Part shown: one piece after another, positions 31,052-39,958 of the stretch
How positions within the stretch are numbered: position 1 is the first letter of the stretch
Layout: every line of letters starts with the position of its first letter
Assembly: GCA_037138475.1 (NCBI GenBank)
Contig: JBAXII010000011.1
Coordinates: 1-45,821 of the forward strand
Direction: 5' to 3'
Origin: JAGOLU01 sp037138475
GTDB taxonomy: Bacteria > Patescibacteriota > Microgenomatia > UBA1406 > GWC2-37-13
Length of the DNA: 45,821 nucleotides
Translations under genes and position numbers: made by a program
The notes under the pieces: generated by a model
Databases searched by the model: none
What the model saw: the letters and a program-made list of their open reading frames with translations, nothing else
Told to the model about the DNA's origin: nothing

Positions 31052-32272
31052 TTACACCAGCCCGCCGCCCTTCATAATCTTTGGCTTGAGCCAATCTGCA
31101 GGAGTTTGAGTATTTTGTTCTTGAGCTTGGTTTAGTCCGTCCATGATGCCAGAGGTTTTTTCACGAGTACCTTCGATGTCTTTGGCTTCGGCATCAGATA
31201 CTTCGGTTGGTATGGACTCGAGCCAGTTTTTGGGTGCGTGAATGGCTGGCGCCTGCTCGCGAGGTGCTGACTCAGGTCGTGAGGTACCTGAGGTCTGTCG
31301 TTGTGGGTTTGCAGGCTTTGCGGCGGGAGCTGATTGAGGCTTGGCACTTTGCATAGGACGTGGGTTCTGTTGAGTGGCAGGACGTGGTGCAGGAGCTGGC
31401 TGCTGCTGCTTGACAGTGGTGGTGGGTCGTGGTGCATTTTGTGCAGACATTGCAGGTCGCTGAGACGTATTCTGAGCGCGAGCTGCAGGACGAGCCGGAG
31501 CTTGCGTCATGCGAGCTTGTGGCTGAGGAGGGGCTTGGCGGACTGCTCCTACACGGATGAGTGATGCGATAGTTTCAAATGTTTCTGGGGTCACTGTCGG
31601 AGCCGTGAGGTTTTGAGTGCCTATGGATATAGCTGCATAGAGCTGAGTGGCAGCTGCAGGATCAAAGGCAAAGTTCATAGACTGTAGCGTCTTGAACGTG
31701 AGCTCAGGAAGAGATATGTTGTCAGGCGCGACGATGTTGATATTTCCAAAGTTCTGGTTATCAGCGTGAGTGTCGATGTTTACGATGACAGGGACACTAT
31801 CCAAGAGCACTTGGTTTTGGGTAAAAAGATCTCCAAGCGCATCAAGAGTAGCGCATCCGAGGACTATCAAACAGTCTGTGACTCCACCTCCATAATCAAA
31901 CGAGATCTGATCAGAAGTGACTTTTTCAAATCCAGGACGAGGTATGACAATGAGGTTAAACTTACCTTGATCGATCTTATAGTCGACCTTGTCGATCGAG
32001 CCATCTACATAGGGAAATGAGATGACGAGATTGTCCCCGCCGGTAGCCAAAGCACCAGAGATAGGACGCGTAATAAGGGGTGACTGAGGTATGGTTCCTG
32101 AGGCTGCAATAGATACTGATTTACCTTGAGAATTCGTGAGGATGGCAGTAGCGAGCGCCTCAGCTGAGAGGACGTCCTCGATACGAGGTGAGGGAGGAAG
32201 CAAAATAGCTATGGAAAGCGACTTTGCGAGCGCCTCTATGAGTAGTTCGAACTGATTTGTATCCTGATTCAT
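31052..32272 (-). CDS. Degenerate DHH-phosphoesterase-like protein with Pro/Ala/Gln-rich tail
   Basis: The protein has 406 residues. The first 200 resemble the NrnA/DHH fold that normally follows infB-rbfA. An EDVLSAEALATAIL helix is in place of the D-x-D-A-x-GSA motif, VLLDSVPVIVNIDTHADNQNFG is in place of the D-H-H region, and NINIVAPDNIS follows. The metal ligands are not kept (DTH instead of DHH; no DAD), so it is probably catalytically dead. Residues about 240-345 are a disordered Pro/Ala/Gln/Arg tail, ending with a conserved-looking NWLESIPTEVSD and PADWLKPK. The start is 4 nt after the infB stop, so it is coupled to infB. Confidence 0.6.
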   Translation of the reverse strand: MNQDTNQFELLIEALAKSLSIAILLPPSPRIEDVLSAEALATAILTNSQGKSVSIAASGTIPQSPLITRPISGALATGGDNLVISFPYVDGSIDKVDYKIDQGKFNLIVIPRPGFEKVTSDQISFDYGGGVTDCLIVLGCATLDALGDLFTQNQVLLDSVPVIVNIDTHADNQNFGNINIVAPDNISLPELTFKTLQSMNFAFDPAAATQLYAAISIGTQNLTAPTVTPETFETIASLIRVGAVRQAPPQPQARMTQAPARPAARAQNTSQRPAMSAQNAPRPTTTVKQQQPAPAPRPATQQNPRPMQSAKPQSAPAAKPANPQRQTSGTSRPESAPREQAPAIHAPKNWLESIPTEVSDAEAKDIEGTREKTSGIMDGLNQAQEQNTQTPADWLKPKIMKGGGLV

Positions 32273-32276
32273 AGTA

Positions 32277-33740
32277 TTATAGGATACATTGTACTATATC
32301 CCCTATACGTATGTCAAGCGATGGTGAAAAGAGCATGCCGCATTCCTCGCCCTTTTTAGCCTCACGCACGGTCTTTGCACGGTACTTGAGCGAGACGATT
32401 TTGGCCTTGCCAAAGACATTGTCTGCACGGGAGAGCTGCACCTCGTCACCAAGCACAAATTTACCCTTGGTCACGGTCATTCCATACACGGTCTCACCCT
32501 CAATCACAAATGATGCAAGTACCTTTGCCTCAGCCTTGAGGTTCTTTGCAGCTGCCTCTTTCTCCTCAATGAGCGATGACACCTCTTCGAGTTCATCGAG
32601 CATCTCATAGATGATGTCGTAGGTTTTGATGACTGCTTTTTCTTGGTGTGCGAGCTTTTGGGTCTCGTGGTCGACGGTGACGCCAAAACCGATGATGATA
32701 GATCCTGTAGCTTTTGCGAGGAAGACATCTGAGCGATGGATGTCGCCGACGGTGGCGAGGACGACCTCAATCTTGCGATTGGTCGCCAGGGATTGGGTGA
32801 TAGCCTCGATCGATCCTTGTGCGTTGGCTTTGATGATGACGGAAAGTTTTTTCTCTTCTACCTTTGGCTTCATCATATCCATTATGTTGAGCACCTTGTC
32901 TTGAGCTTTCTTTGGTGCTTCTTTTTCTGCAGGGGCTAGTTGTGTGGCTGCAGTGATGACGGAGCCTACCTCTGGCAACTCTACAAAGCCGAGTACGAGT
33001 GCAGGAGTCGAGGGATGCACTTCTTTGACTGGCTTGCCCATATCATCGAGGAGTGAGCGGATTTTCACCACATCACCTTTTTGAGTATAGATTTTGTCGG
33101 CTACTCTGAGTGTACCTTGCTGAACGATGATGCTCACCACAGGTCCGCGCTTATCCTTTTGGGTTTCCACTACGATGGCACTCGAAGGAGCCGACGGATC
33201 GTAGGAGAGCTTTTTCTCGTGTGCTATAAACAGGATAGTTTCGAGTAGATCAGCGATGCCTTTGCCCGTCTTCGCTGATATTTTCACTGCAGGTACTCGT
33301 CCACCTTGACCTTCAGTTTGGACATTGTATTTGAGTAAATCACGTTCGACTTTGACCGGATTTGCATCGGGGAGATCACACTTGTTGAGCGCGACGATGA
33401 AGGGGATTTTGGCTGCTTGAATATGTGCTATCGACTCTATGGTTTGAGGCATGAGGGAGTCTTTGGCATCTACTACTAGGATGGCGATGTCAGCACACGC
33501 AGCACCACGACTGCGGAGCTTTGTGAAAGCTTCGTGACCTGGAGTATCGATAAAGGTGATCGTGGAGATGTCGTAGCCCTCGATCTTCGTATCGATCTCG
33601 TAGGCGCCGATACGCTGCGTGATGCCGCCGTGCTCTTTGGCGGTGAGTTTACTTTTGCGGATAAAATCAAGGAGTGAAGTCTTGCCGTGATCTACGTGTC
33701 CGAGTATGGTGACGATGGGTGAGCGGGGTGTGGAAGTCAT
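32277..33740 (-). CDS. infB: Translation initiation factor IF-2, short form
   Basis: The GTPase has 487 residues and brings fMet-tRNA to the 30S subunit and promotes subunit joining. G1 is GHVDHGKTSLLDF, G2 GGITQRIGAYEI, G3 DTPGHEAF, G4 NKCDLP. Domains II-IV follow, with MMKPKVEEKKLSVIIKANAQ and the tail SPSLDIRIGDIVQCIL. E. coli IF-2 has a long N-terminal extension; here the protein starts about 10 residues before G1. It lies between nusA and the DHH-like gene, as in the common nusA-infB order, without rbfA. Confidence 0.97.
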   Translation of the reverse strand: MTSTPRSPIVTILGHVDHGKTSLLDFIRKSKLTAKEHGGITQRIGAYEIDTKIEGYDISTITFIDTPGHEAFTKLRSRGAACADIAILVVDAKDSLMPQTIESIAHIQAAKIPFIVALNKCDLPDANPVKVERDLLKYNVQTEGQGGRVPAVKISAKTGKGIADLLETILFIAHEKKLSYDPSAPSSAIVVETQKDKRGPVVSIIVQQGTLRVADKIYTQKGDVVKIRSLLDDMGKPVKEVHPSTPALVLGFVELPEVGSVITAATQLAPAEKEAPKKAQDKVLNIMDMMKPKVEEKKLSVIIKANAQGSIEAITQSLATNRKIEVVLATVGDIHRSDVFLAKATGSIIIGFGVTVDHETQKLAHQEKAVIKTYDIIYEMLDELEEVSSLIEEKEAAAKNLKAEAKVLASFVIEGETVYGMTVTKGKFVLGDEVQLSRADNVFGKAKIVSLKYRAKTVREAKKGEECGMLFSPSLDIRIGDIVQCIL

Positions 33741-33990
33741 AAAGTTCGTAAAGTGATGAGCGACAGCGAGTCATCCCGGACATGCGCGTGAGCGAGATCC
33801 GGGATCTAAATAATTTTCAAATGCTAAAGATGGACCTCTTCATTCAGATGTATTAGCATAACGCTTAGTTTTACCTAAGTGGATCCCCGCCTTCCCGCCT
33901 CATCGGCGGACAGGCGCGGGGATGACAGGAATGATGGTGCAATTCAGAACGCTATGTCAATAGTATCTCACATACCCAGATACCAAGCCA
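33741..33990. repeat. Repeat-filled spacer between nusA and infB
   Basis: Two GTCATCC-type elements face each other: TCATCCCGGA...GATCCGGGATC (33771-33806) and GGATCCCCGC...GCGGGGATGAC (33881-33927), the second with a CATCGGCGGA insert. They separate two genes that are usually close together, and could affect read-through from nusA to infB. Nothing coding is seen. Confidence 0.65.
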
Positions 33991-35007
33991 TTATACAGCA
34001 GGGACTTCGGTGGGGGCTGCCTCTGCAACAGGAGCTGCCTCAGTCGTTGTTCCCTTGTCTGGGATCTGGATGATATCTATAGAGTATTTGGTGAGCTTTG
34101 AAGCAAGATTCACATTGACTCCACCTTTGCCGATGGCAAGGGGGGCTTGTGAAATCTGTACGGTCACTTTTGCTACCATCTTTGCCTCATCGAGCTCGAT
34201 GCTTTCGATGGCTGCAGGTGCAAGTGCATTGGTCATAAAATCTTTGACATTTGGCTGCCACTGGATGATGTCGAGTTTCTCCATACGACCCAACTCATCA
34301 GTCACGACCTGCACTCTGACACCTTTTTGACCGACACATGCGCCTACCGGGTCGATACCGCCACGATTGCTCCATACGGCGATCTTTGCGCGCTCGCCTG
34401 GCTCACGGACTACTGCTTTGATTTCGACATGTCCACTGGCGATCTCTGGTACCTCACGCTTGAAAAGCTGAGCAATGAGCTCAGGTGACGAGCGAGAGAC
34501 GACGATGCGCGTGCGACCAGTCTTGTCCTCGTCGATGCTTTTGATCAGGAAACTAAACATGGTGTTTGGCGTGTAGTGCTCATTGCGCATCTGCTCAGAG
34601 CGAGGCAAAATAGCCTCGGTACGATTCAGATCAACGTAGGTGTTGTACATATCAGTACGGATGACGCGACCTTTGATCACGGTGCCCAGGAGTGACTGAT
34701 AGTGATTTACTGCAGTACTGCGCTCAGCTTCACGGATCTTTTGGATGATGACGTTGCGTGCGGTTTGAGCGGCGATGCGTCCAAATCCAGGAGGAGTGAT
34801 GTCATTTTCTGCCTCGTAGAGATGAGCTTCACCGGTATCACGATTCACCCGTGCATGGATCTCTTTGTCGGCAAAAGCGGGGAACTCCTTGATATATGCA
34901 GCGACGATAGCTGACTCTATGGATGCGACGACTTCCTCAGGTTGGATACCACGCTCAGTGGCAACTTGATTGAGGGCTATGGCGAACTCATTTTTGACTA
35001 TTGACAT
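33991..35007 (-). CDS. nusA: Transcription termination/antitermination factor NusA
   Basis: The protein has 338 residues and binds RNA polymerase and RNA during pausing and termination. The N-terminal domain (NEFAIALNQVATERGIQPEE and VVASIESAIVAAY) is followed by an S1 domain (LGTVIKGRVIRTDMYNTYVDL) and two KH domains (GGIDPVGACVGQKGVRVQVV; PLAIGKGGVNVNLASKLT). An alanine/glutamate tail replaces the acidic repeats of E. coli NusA. A -10 box (TAGAAT 35017-35022) lies 9 nt before the ATG. Confidence 0.97.
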   Translation of the reverse strand: MSIVKNEFAIALNQVATERGIQPEEVVASIESAIVAAYIKEFPAFADKEIHARVNRDTGEAHLYEAENDITPPGFGRIAAQTARNVIIQKIREAERSTAVNHYQSLLGTVIKGRVIRTDMYNTYVDLNRTEAILPRSEQMRNEHYTPNTMFSFLIKSIDEDKTGRTRIVVSRSSPELIAQLFKREVPEIASGHVEIKAVVREPGERAKIAVWSNRGGIDPVGACVGQKGVRVQVVTDELGRMEKLDIIQWQPNVKDFMTNALAPAAIESIELDEAKMVAKVTVQISQAPLAIGKGGVNVNLASKLTKYSIDIIQIPDKGTTTEAAPVAEAAPTEVPAV

Positions 35008-35016
35008 AATGTGGAG

Positions 35017-35022
35017 ATTCTA
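35017..35022 (-). promoter_or_regulatory. -10 box, nusA (near-leaderless)
   Basis: TAGAAT on the minus strand is 9 nt from the ATG at 35007. Confidence 0.4.
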
Positions 35023-35039
35023 CCAGATGGCAGGCTATT

Positions 35040-35493
35040 TGGGGGAGGAAAAGTGACGAGCGACAGCGACTTGTCCGCCAAATCGGCGGAGTCATCCCTC
35101 TGGGCATAGCCCGACGGGCGGTGCCCGGACATACGCGGCCGCGAGATCCGGGAACTAAAGTCCACAAAGACCGTAAAGTCTATAAAGTCTGTAAAGTCCA
35201 TAAAGTCTCTAAAGTGATGAGTTGCAACTGGTCATTCTGATCCCGCCGCGGCGGGAGAAGAATCTCATATATCAGGGATCTTCCTGCCCGCCTTGCTCTC
35301 GCAAGAGCGAGGCAGGCGCGGTCGACTCCGCTTCGCTTCGCTCAAGATGACTGACCGGGCAATGAACAAACAGTAATTCTGTCACCGATATCATTGATTG
35401 CTGAGACAGCATAAGAAGCAAGATGCATATATGAATAGACGTGCACTGAAAGGATATGCGCAAGTAAGACGCAGAAGGATCTTGATGGAGGAG
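35040..35493. repeat. Large repeat cluster between rplY and nusA
   Basis: It contains a GTCATCCCTCTGGGCATAGCC block (35092-35150), then a tandem array of TAAAGTCT/TAAAGTCC units (about 35155-35212). An inverted TCATCTTGAGCGAAGCG element with CCCGCCGCGGCGGG and TTGCTCTCGCAAGAGCGAG palindromes follows (35224-35357), then ATTCTGTCACCGATATCATTG (35374-35396), related to 41990 and 45600. I see no gene. Confidence 0.65.
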
Positions 35494-36213
35494 TTACTTC
35501 TTTGCCTCTGGCTTGGCTGCCTCGGCCTTTGGAGCAGCTTTGTCATCTGCTGCAGGTGCGGCACCCTCGGCGCCTTCTTCGCCCTCAGCTACCTTGGCTG
35601 TGGTGATCTCAGTCTCCTCACGGTCAAGCTGTGACTCAGTTGACTCTTCTTTGTGAGCGGTGATAGATACGATGACACGATCTGCTTCCTCGATGACCTC
35701 ATACACAGATGACTTTGGCAGAGAACCAACGGTGATTTCTTGGCCAACTTCAGCAAGTACTGATACGTCAATCGTGATGGCTTGTGGGATGTTTTGTGGG
35801 AGAGCTTTGACTTCGAGCTCTTTGATCTGTTGGAGCAACACGCCGCCCAAAGACTTCACCGCAGGTGATTCGCCTGTCAGCTCAACAGGTACTTGAGCGC
35901 TGATTTCTTTCTTGAGATTGACACGTCTAAAGTCAATATGGTTTACGGTGTCAAGGATAGAGTTTATGGAGACGTCAGATACGAGGGTAGGGATTTCTTT
36001 GCCATCAACTACACAGTAGATGACTGCAGTTTCTCCTGCCTGTGCAAATACTTTTTTGAACTCGATAGCAGAAAGCGAGACAGCGGTCGAATCAGCACCT
36101 TCGCCATAGATGATGGCAGGAACGATGCCAGATTTTCTCAAAGCACGATTTTTTTTGCCAAAAGAAGTGCGAGGGGAACAATTCAACGTATATTTTGTTG
36201 CAGATTCGGTCAT
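35494..36213 (-). CDS. rplY: 50S ribosomal protein L25 (general stress protein Ctc form)
   Basis: The protein has 239 residues and binds 5S rRNA in the large subunit. The N-terminal L25 domain (FGKKNRALRKSGIVPAIIYG) is followed by the TL5 C-terminal domain (ISAQVPVELTGESPAVKSLG, GGVLLQQIKELEVKALPQNI). An acidic then Ala/Lys/Glu-rich tail ends the protein. Its start overlaps the end of the DUF4012 gene by 4 nt (ATGA), so its translation probably depends on that long upstream gene, an unusual pairing. Confidence 0.93.
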   Translation of the reverse strand: MTESATKYTLNCSPRTSFGKKNRALRKSGIVPAIIYGEGADSTAVSLSAIEFKKVFAQAGETAVIYCVVDGKEIPTLVSDVSINSILDTVNHIDFRRVNLKKEISAQVPVELTGESPAVKSLGGVLLQQIKELEVKALPQNIPQAITIDVSVLAEVGQEITVGSLPKSSVYEVIEEADRVIVSITAHKEESTESQLDREETEITTAKVAEGEEGAEGAAPAADDKAAPKAEAAKPEAKK

Positions 36214-38522
36214 AGCGAAAACGTAAAGTAATAAAACTTGTCAGAGTCGATCGTCGAATTATACTCGAATGGAGTCGATCCAGCAAGGGGGACGGTATTT
36301 GTGTCGAGGAGCCCCATGCTTGTAGGCTTCTCGAGTTTGAGAAGCATGTCAGTACTCGAGAGGCCCAGCTGTTTTTGGATGATGACCTGGAGTTGAGAGT
36401 TGGTCGTCGAAAGCGAGTTCGGGAGCGTGTAGGTGATTTGCAGTGTGCGCTTCTGACGAGCAGGGATATCGATCAGCATACCGATTTGTGTGTACTGATT
36501 TGCATCCACATCAAACGTAGTGAGCGCATTCCCATCGAGCAGTATCTGATTTATGGTGACTTTGGGAGGGAGGAGCACCTGGAAGTAGTTCTTATATGCA
36601 CCGCCGGGATAGAGACCTTCGTATGAGCTGTTGTTCCATTCGACTTCAAATGTAGACTGCACATGCATATCAGAGTCAATTTTGAGAGTTTTTTTATAGG
36701 TCTGGGTCACGAATGCGTTGGCTTTATTGACTCCCAAGTTTGCCTCCAAGGGATAGGTACAGTCGAGTACGCAACTACTTGATGCTCCTGACGCGGACAG
36801 ACACTGGTAGGGGAGCTGTCTTCCCGACCAATACCATTTGTCGAGGAGAGACTGGACTGATGAATCTTTTGAGTAGAGGGCGACTTGTTTTTGGTTCAGA
36901 CTTTTCTCCAGCGCCGAGCCAGCCTTGAGTGCTGACTGAGGCTCTGAAAGTTTGTAAATCAGCTCTGTAAAGAGCGCGTCTATAAAGTCTTTCTTTTGTG
37001 AGCTGCCTGCAAATGATTTGCGTTCAGAGTACAACTGCGTTTTTAGATAGACATTTGTGTTGGTGACCACATCGTTATACTCGGATATCTTGAGCGGTCC
37101 GATCTGGGAGAGCAACTCCTCGAGGCTGTGCATGGTCACAAGCATCGCTCCGTCGATGCCCTCGATCTGCAACTCTTTTCTGAGGAAATCTTCGGCGGTA
37201 AATACATTTGCGGGGAAGTCACCCGTAAAGGCACTGTCACGCAAAAAGTAGAACGGCTGACTCAGATATTTTGAAATCGGTTCAGGAGGTGGAACACGGG
37301 CTTTGAGCTGTCCATCTGCATCGTATACGTCATACACTTTCCAATCGGCGATATGCATCTCGCGAAACTTGATGAGTGCGAACGACCCAATAAATCCCCC
37401 CCCAGGCCGGAGTTCGTAGTTGTTAGCAAACAGTACCACATACGTTTTCTCCGTATCTTTGGCAAGGACGTCCGGGAGAATTTGCAGTATCTGCTGTGCA
37501 CGCGCAAGGTAGTCTGTTGCCTGATCTATGTTTTTTTGCACACCAAGACGCTGGAGTATTTGTGCGGGTACGCGGAGCTGGAGGACACTGAGAGATTGAC
37601 TGATATCAGAGAGCACTTTTTCAGATTCTTTCAAATGATCCAGGATGATCGTTTGATCATGTGACGTAGGATCGACGATTTTGGCGCTGAGCAGAGACAG
37701 CTGGGTCGTGAGAATACCTGCGTTCTGGGACAATTCAAATACTGTATCGAGAGACTCAAGAGCGGCATCAGGGTATCTCGAAAGTCCAAAGAGAGATAGT
37801 CCTGGCCGAGAGTAGTCATAGAGGCGATGAGTCAGGCGGGCCAATGATCTACTCGTATAAAAGGCCGAGGGAGGGTTTTGTGCATAGGCTAGAGTAGGGC
37901 GATGAGGATATATCGAATACCACAAGATGCCAAGTGATGCGAGATAGGGGAAAATGAATATGAAATGTGAGAGTGCCACGACGAGCAGCATGAAGGCTAT
38001 GGTTCGAGGAGGGTGACGAATGATGTCCACATACCGCTCGTGGAGGGTGGGACGGGGTTTTTTGGGTTTCGTCACTGGTTTTTCGATCGGGGCAGTTGAC
38101 ACTTGTTGGAGCTGGAGTATACCCGGCGACTCGGGGTCATAGACAAACTCCATCAATCGTGTCACAAATGCGTCAACAGGATGGTGGCCTGCGGAGAGTA
38201 GTACGTACTGCAGGTGGGGTAGGTGCTTGCGGGTGAGCTGGATTTGGGTGATTTGCGAGAGCGAATGAGGCTGAGGAAGGACGAAAATGAGACGAGGAAG
38301 GTTTTGGAGGAGAACGGTATCTTTTTCGAGATGCTTGATATCGGTAAAGCAGATGCAGAGGGTGACCTGGTCTGAGATGCGCGGAGGTATGTCAGATGCA
38401 GATATGACTTTTTGGTCTCGCTCTGCGAGATAGGCTCGCACCCCTTGGACGAGTGGAGATTTGGCGTTGCCGATGATGAGTGTGGCTTCTGGAGTAGCTA
38501 CGACTTCTGTGACGAGGCGCAT
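36210..38522 (-). CDS. DUF4012-domain membrane protein
   Basis: The protein has 770 residues. An N-terminal domain (1-130) looks like a Rossmann-type nucleotide-binding fold (ATLIIGNAKSPLVQGVRAYL), then a membrane segment near residue 175-200 (TIAFMLLVVALSHFIFIFPY). The extracellular DUF4012 region includes TYVVLFANNYELRPGGGFIG and IEGIDGAMLVTMHSLEELLSQ. A beta-rich C-terminus follows. DUF4012 proteins are common in CPR and Actinobacteria and are linked with envelope polysaccharide; the function is not settled. It is followed with a 4-nt overlap by rplY. Confidence 0.85.
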   Translation of the reverse strand: MRLVTEVVATPEATLIIGNAKSPLVQGVRAYLAERDQKVISASDIPPRISDQVTLCICFTDIKHLEKDTVLLQNLPRLIFVLPQPHSLSQITQIQLTRKHLPHLQYVLLSAGHHPVDAFVTRLMEFVYDPESPGILQLQQVSTAPIEKPVTKPKKPRPTLHERYVDIIRHPPRTIAFMLLVVALSHFIFIFPYLASLGILWYSIYPHRPTLAYAQNPPSAFYTSRSLARLTHRLYDYSRPGLSLFGLSRYPDAALESLDTVFELSQNAGILTTQLSLLSAKIVDPTSHDQTIILDHLKESEKVLSDISQSLSVLQLRVPAQILQRLGVQKNIDQATDYLARAQQILQILPDVLAKDTEKTYVVLFANNYELRPGGGFIGSFALIKFREMHIADWKVYDVYDADGQLKARVPPPEPISKYLSQPFYFLRDSAFTGDFPANVFTAEDFLRKELQIEGIDGAMLVTMHSLEELLSQIGPLKISEYNDVVTNTNVYLKTQLYSERKSFAGSSQKKDFIDALFTELIYKLSEPQSALKAGSALEKSLNQKQVALYSKDSSVQSLLDKWYWSGRQLPYQCLSASGASSSCVLDCTYPLEANLGVNKANAFVTQTYKKTLKIDSDMHVQSTFEVEWNNSSYEGLYPGGAYKNYFQVLLPPKVTINQILLDGNALTTFDVDANQYTQIGMLIDIPARQKRTLQITYTLPNSLSTTNSQLQVIIQKQLGLSSTDMLLKLEKPTSMGLLDTNTVPLAGSTPFEYNSTIDSDKFYYFTFSL

Positions 38523-38610
38523 AGGAAAAGCTGGTATTATGATCCAGTAGAGTCAAGTGTACACGAGTGTCCCCTAAGTTGGAAAGTGAAAGGTATAATC
38601 AAATCTCCAT

Positions 38611-39093
38611 ATGTCACGTATAATAGTCGATGGGTTGTCCTTGTTACAAGGCGCTCAAACTCTAAAAGGTACAAATATAGTATTGGTGGGTGGATGCTTT
38701 GATGTGATCCACTTTGGTCATGTGGCATTTTTAAAAGCCGCAAAGAAGACAGGCGATATGCTTGTGGTGGCGCTCGAAAATGATGAGTTCATACGAACTC
38801 GCAAGAATCGAGAACCTTTTCATACTCATATACAGCGAGCTGAGATGTTGAGCGAGCTGAGGACTGTGGATACTGTTGTGATGCTCCCCGTTATGCAGGG
38901 GACAGAGGACTATCTCACCCTAGTCCAACGGATACATCCCTCAGTCATCGCCGTGACGACCGGGGACACGCAGCTTTCGAATAAACAACTATTTGCAGAC
39001 AGAGTAGGCGCACGACTCATCGAGGTATGCGGGCCTATCAGTGGATTATCAAGTTCGACATTATTACACTATGACCATCTCTTGTACGATTGA
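38611..39093 (+). CDS. Cytidylyltransferase-like nucleotidyltransferase (RfaE/TagD type)
   Basis: The protein has 160 residues. The fold signature GGCFDVIHFGHVAFLKAAK (G-x-F-D-x-x-H-x-G-H) opens the domain; the second motif region is TLVQRIHPSVIAVTTGD, ending with GLSSSTLLHYD (S-S-T). It transfers NMP from NTP to a phosphorylated small molecule, as in sugar or glycerol activation. The exact substrate is unknown. TATAAT at about 38594-38599 lies 11 nt before the ATG. It overlaps the next gene by 23 nt. Confidence 0.85.
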   Translation: MSRIIVDGLSLLQGAQTLKGTNIVLVGGCFDVIHFGHVAFLKAAKKTGDMLVVALENDEFIRTRKNREPFHTHIQRAEMLSELRTVDTVVMLPVMQGTEDYLTLVQRIHPSVIAVTTGDTQLSNKQLFADRVGARLIEVCGPISGLSSSTLLHYDHLLYD

Positions 39094-39613
39094 AATACCA
39101 CCCCAAATCAGATTCCAAATCTCGAGCGAGCTCTCCGCGCTCATGCAAGAGTATGCAGCTTTTTCGTGGGAGGACACGGAAGACTACCGCATCAACCTAT
39201 TTACGTTGACTCATGTCGAAGAGGATCTCGTGCCAAAGATGGCTGAGAAGATCCGCGAGCTGACTATAGACATGAAGCCATTCACGTTGTTTGCGTTTGC
39301 CTATCAGGTCAAGATCGCCCACGTCATCGATCTCCAGCTCACCTGTCAATCGTCTCATCAGCTGACGGAGCTCGCTAAGAGTCTGCAGACATATTTTATC
39401 CAGCGTCCCTATAGAGCCCGCGATGCGTCGATACATGTGGCCAGGTACAAAATCCCCTCTAGACAGCAATACACTCATCTCAAAAACAAGCTGGAGAAAA
39501 TCGAAACAAATGTGGAGATTCCAGTCAGCGAACTCACCCTCGGCAAGCTCACTATTCGAGGCGGCGGAGACGACTCCCGAGACACGCAAAACATCATAAA
39601 GCTACTTGATTGA
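39071..39613 (+). CDS. 2H-phosphoesterase-like protein (2'-5' RNA ligase fold), degenerate
   Basis: About 180 residues from the ATG at 39071. The arrangement INLFTLTHVEEDL, then KPFTLFAFAYQVKIAHVIDL and ASIHVARYKIPSRQQ recalls the 2H fold, which has two H-x-T/S motifs. Here the first His is replaced (RINLFTL) and the second is H-V-A, so activity is doubtful. The overlap with the nucleotidyltransferase suggests co-translation and a related pathway. Confidence in the family is moderate. Confidence 0.5.
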   Translation: MTISCTIEIPPQIRFQISSELSALMQEYAAFSWEDTEDYRINLFTLTHVEEDLVPKMAEKIRELTIDMKPFTLFAFAYQVKIAHVIDLQLTCQSSHQLTELAKSLQTYFIQRPYRARDASIHVARYKIPSRQQYTHLKNKLEKIETNVEIPVSELTLGKLTIRGGGDDSRDTQNIIKLLD

Positions 39614-39614
39614 A

Positions 39615-39640
39615 ATTATTAATTATTAATTAATAATTAT
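39615..39640. terminator. Possible bidirectional terminator
   Basis: The AT-rich palindrome AATTATTAATTAATAATT followed by ATTTTATT lies between two convergent genes. It is weak because the stem is only A/T. Confidence 0.4.
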
Positions 39641-39641
39641 T

Positions 39642-39836
39642 TTATTGGAGTATTCCTCGGAGGCGGAGCGCGTACAGAAGGATGATAGTCGCGCAGATGA
39701 GCCCTGTCAGGAGGAGTGACTTCGTGAGATCTGCAGCAGAGTATACCTTCGTATCTGACTCAAGGTGATTCTTTGGAGTTGTGTGAGATGGTCTCTCAGC
39801 GGCTCGCATTTTTTCAGCTTTTGTTTTGTGTGACAT
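39642..39836 (-). CDS. Small single-pass membrane protein
   Basis: The product has 64 residues. A charged cytoplasmic part (SHKTKAEKMRAAERPSHTTP) precedes one membrane helix (SLLLTGLICATIILLYALRL) and a short end. The start is the ATG at 39836, 7 nt after TACACT. The longer open frame to 39947 is not needed. The function is unknown. Confidence 0.6.
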   Translation of the reverse strand: MSHKTKAEKMRAAERPSHTTPKNHLESDTKVYSAADLTKSLLLTGLICATIILLYALRLRGILQ

Positions 39837-39843
39837 GGACACT

Positions 39844-39849
39844 AGTGTA
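39844..39849 (-). promoter_or_regulatory. -10 box, small membrane protein gene (leaderless)
   Basis: TACACT on the minus strand is 7 nt from the ATG at 39836. Confidence 0.4.
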
Positions 39850-39958
39850 CCAGCGAGCACAAAGGAGTCAAGCTTCCAATGGTATAGACAACTGGTACAA
39901 ATCATGTCATGCTGTTGACGACGATACTGGCACCATATAGAATGCACAGCATATATTT

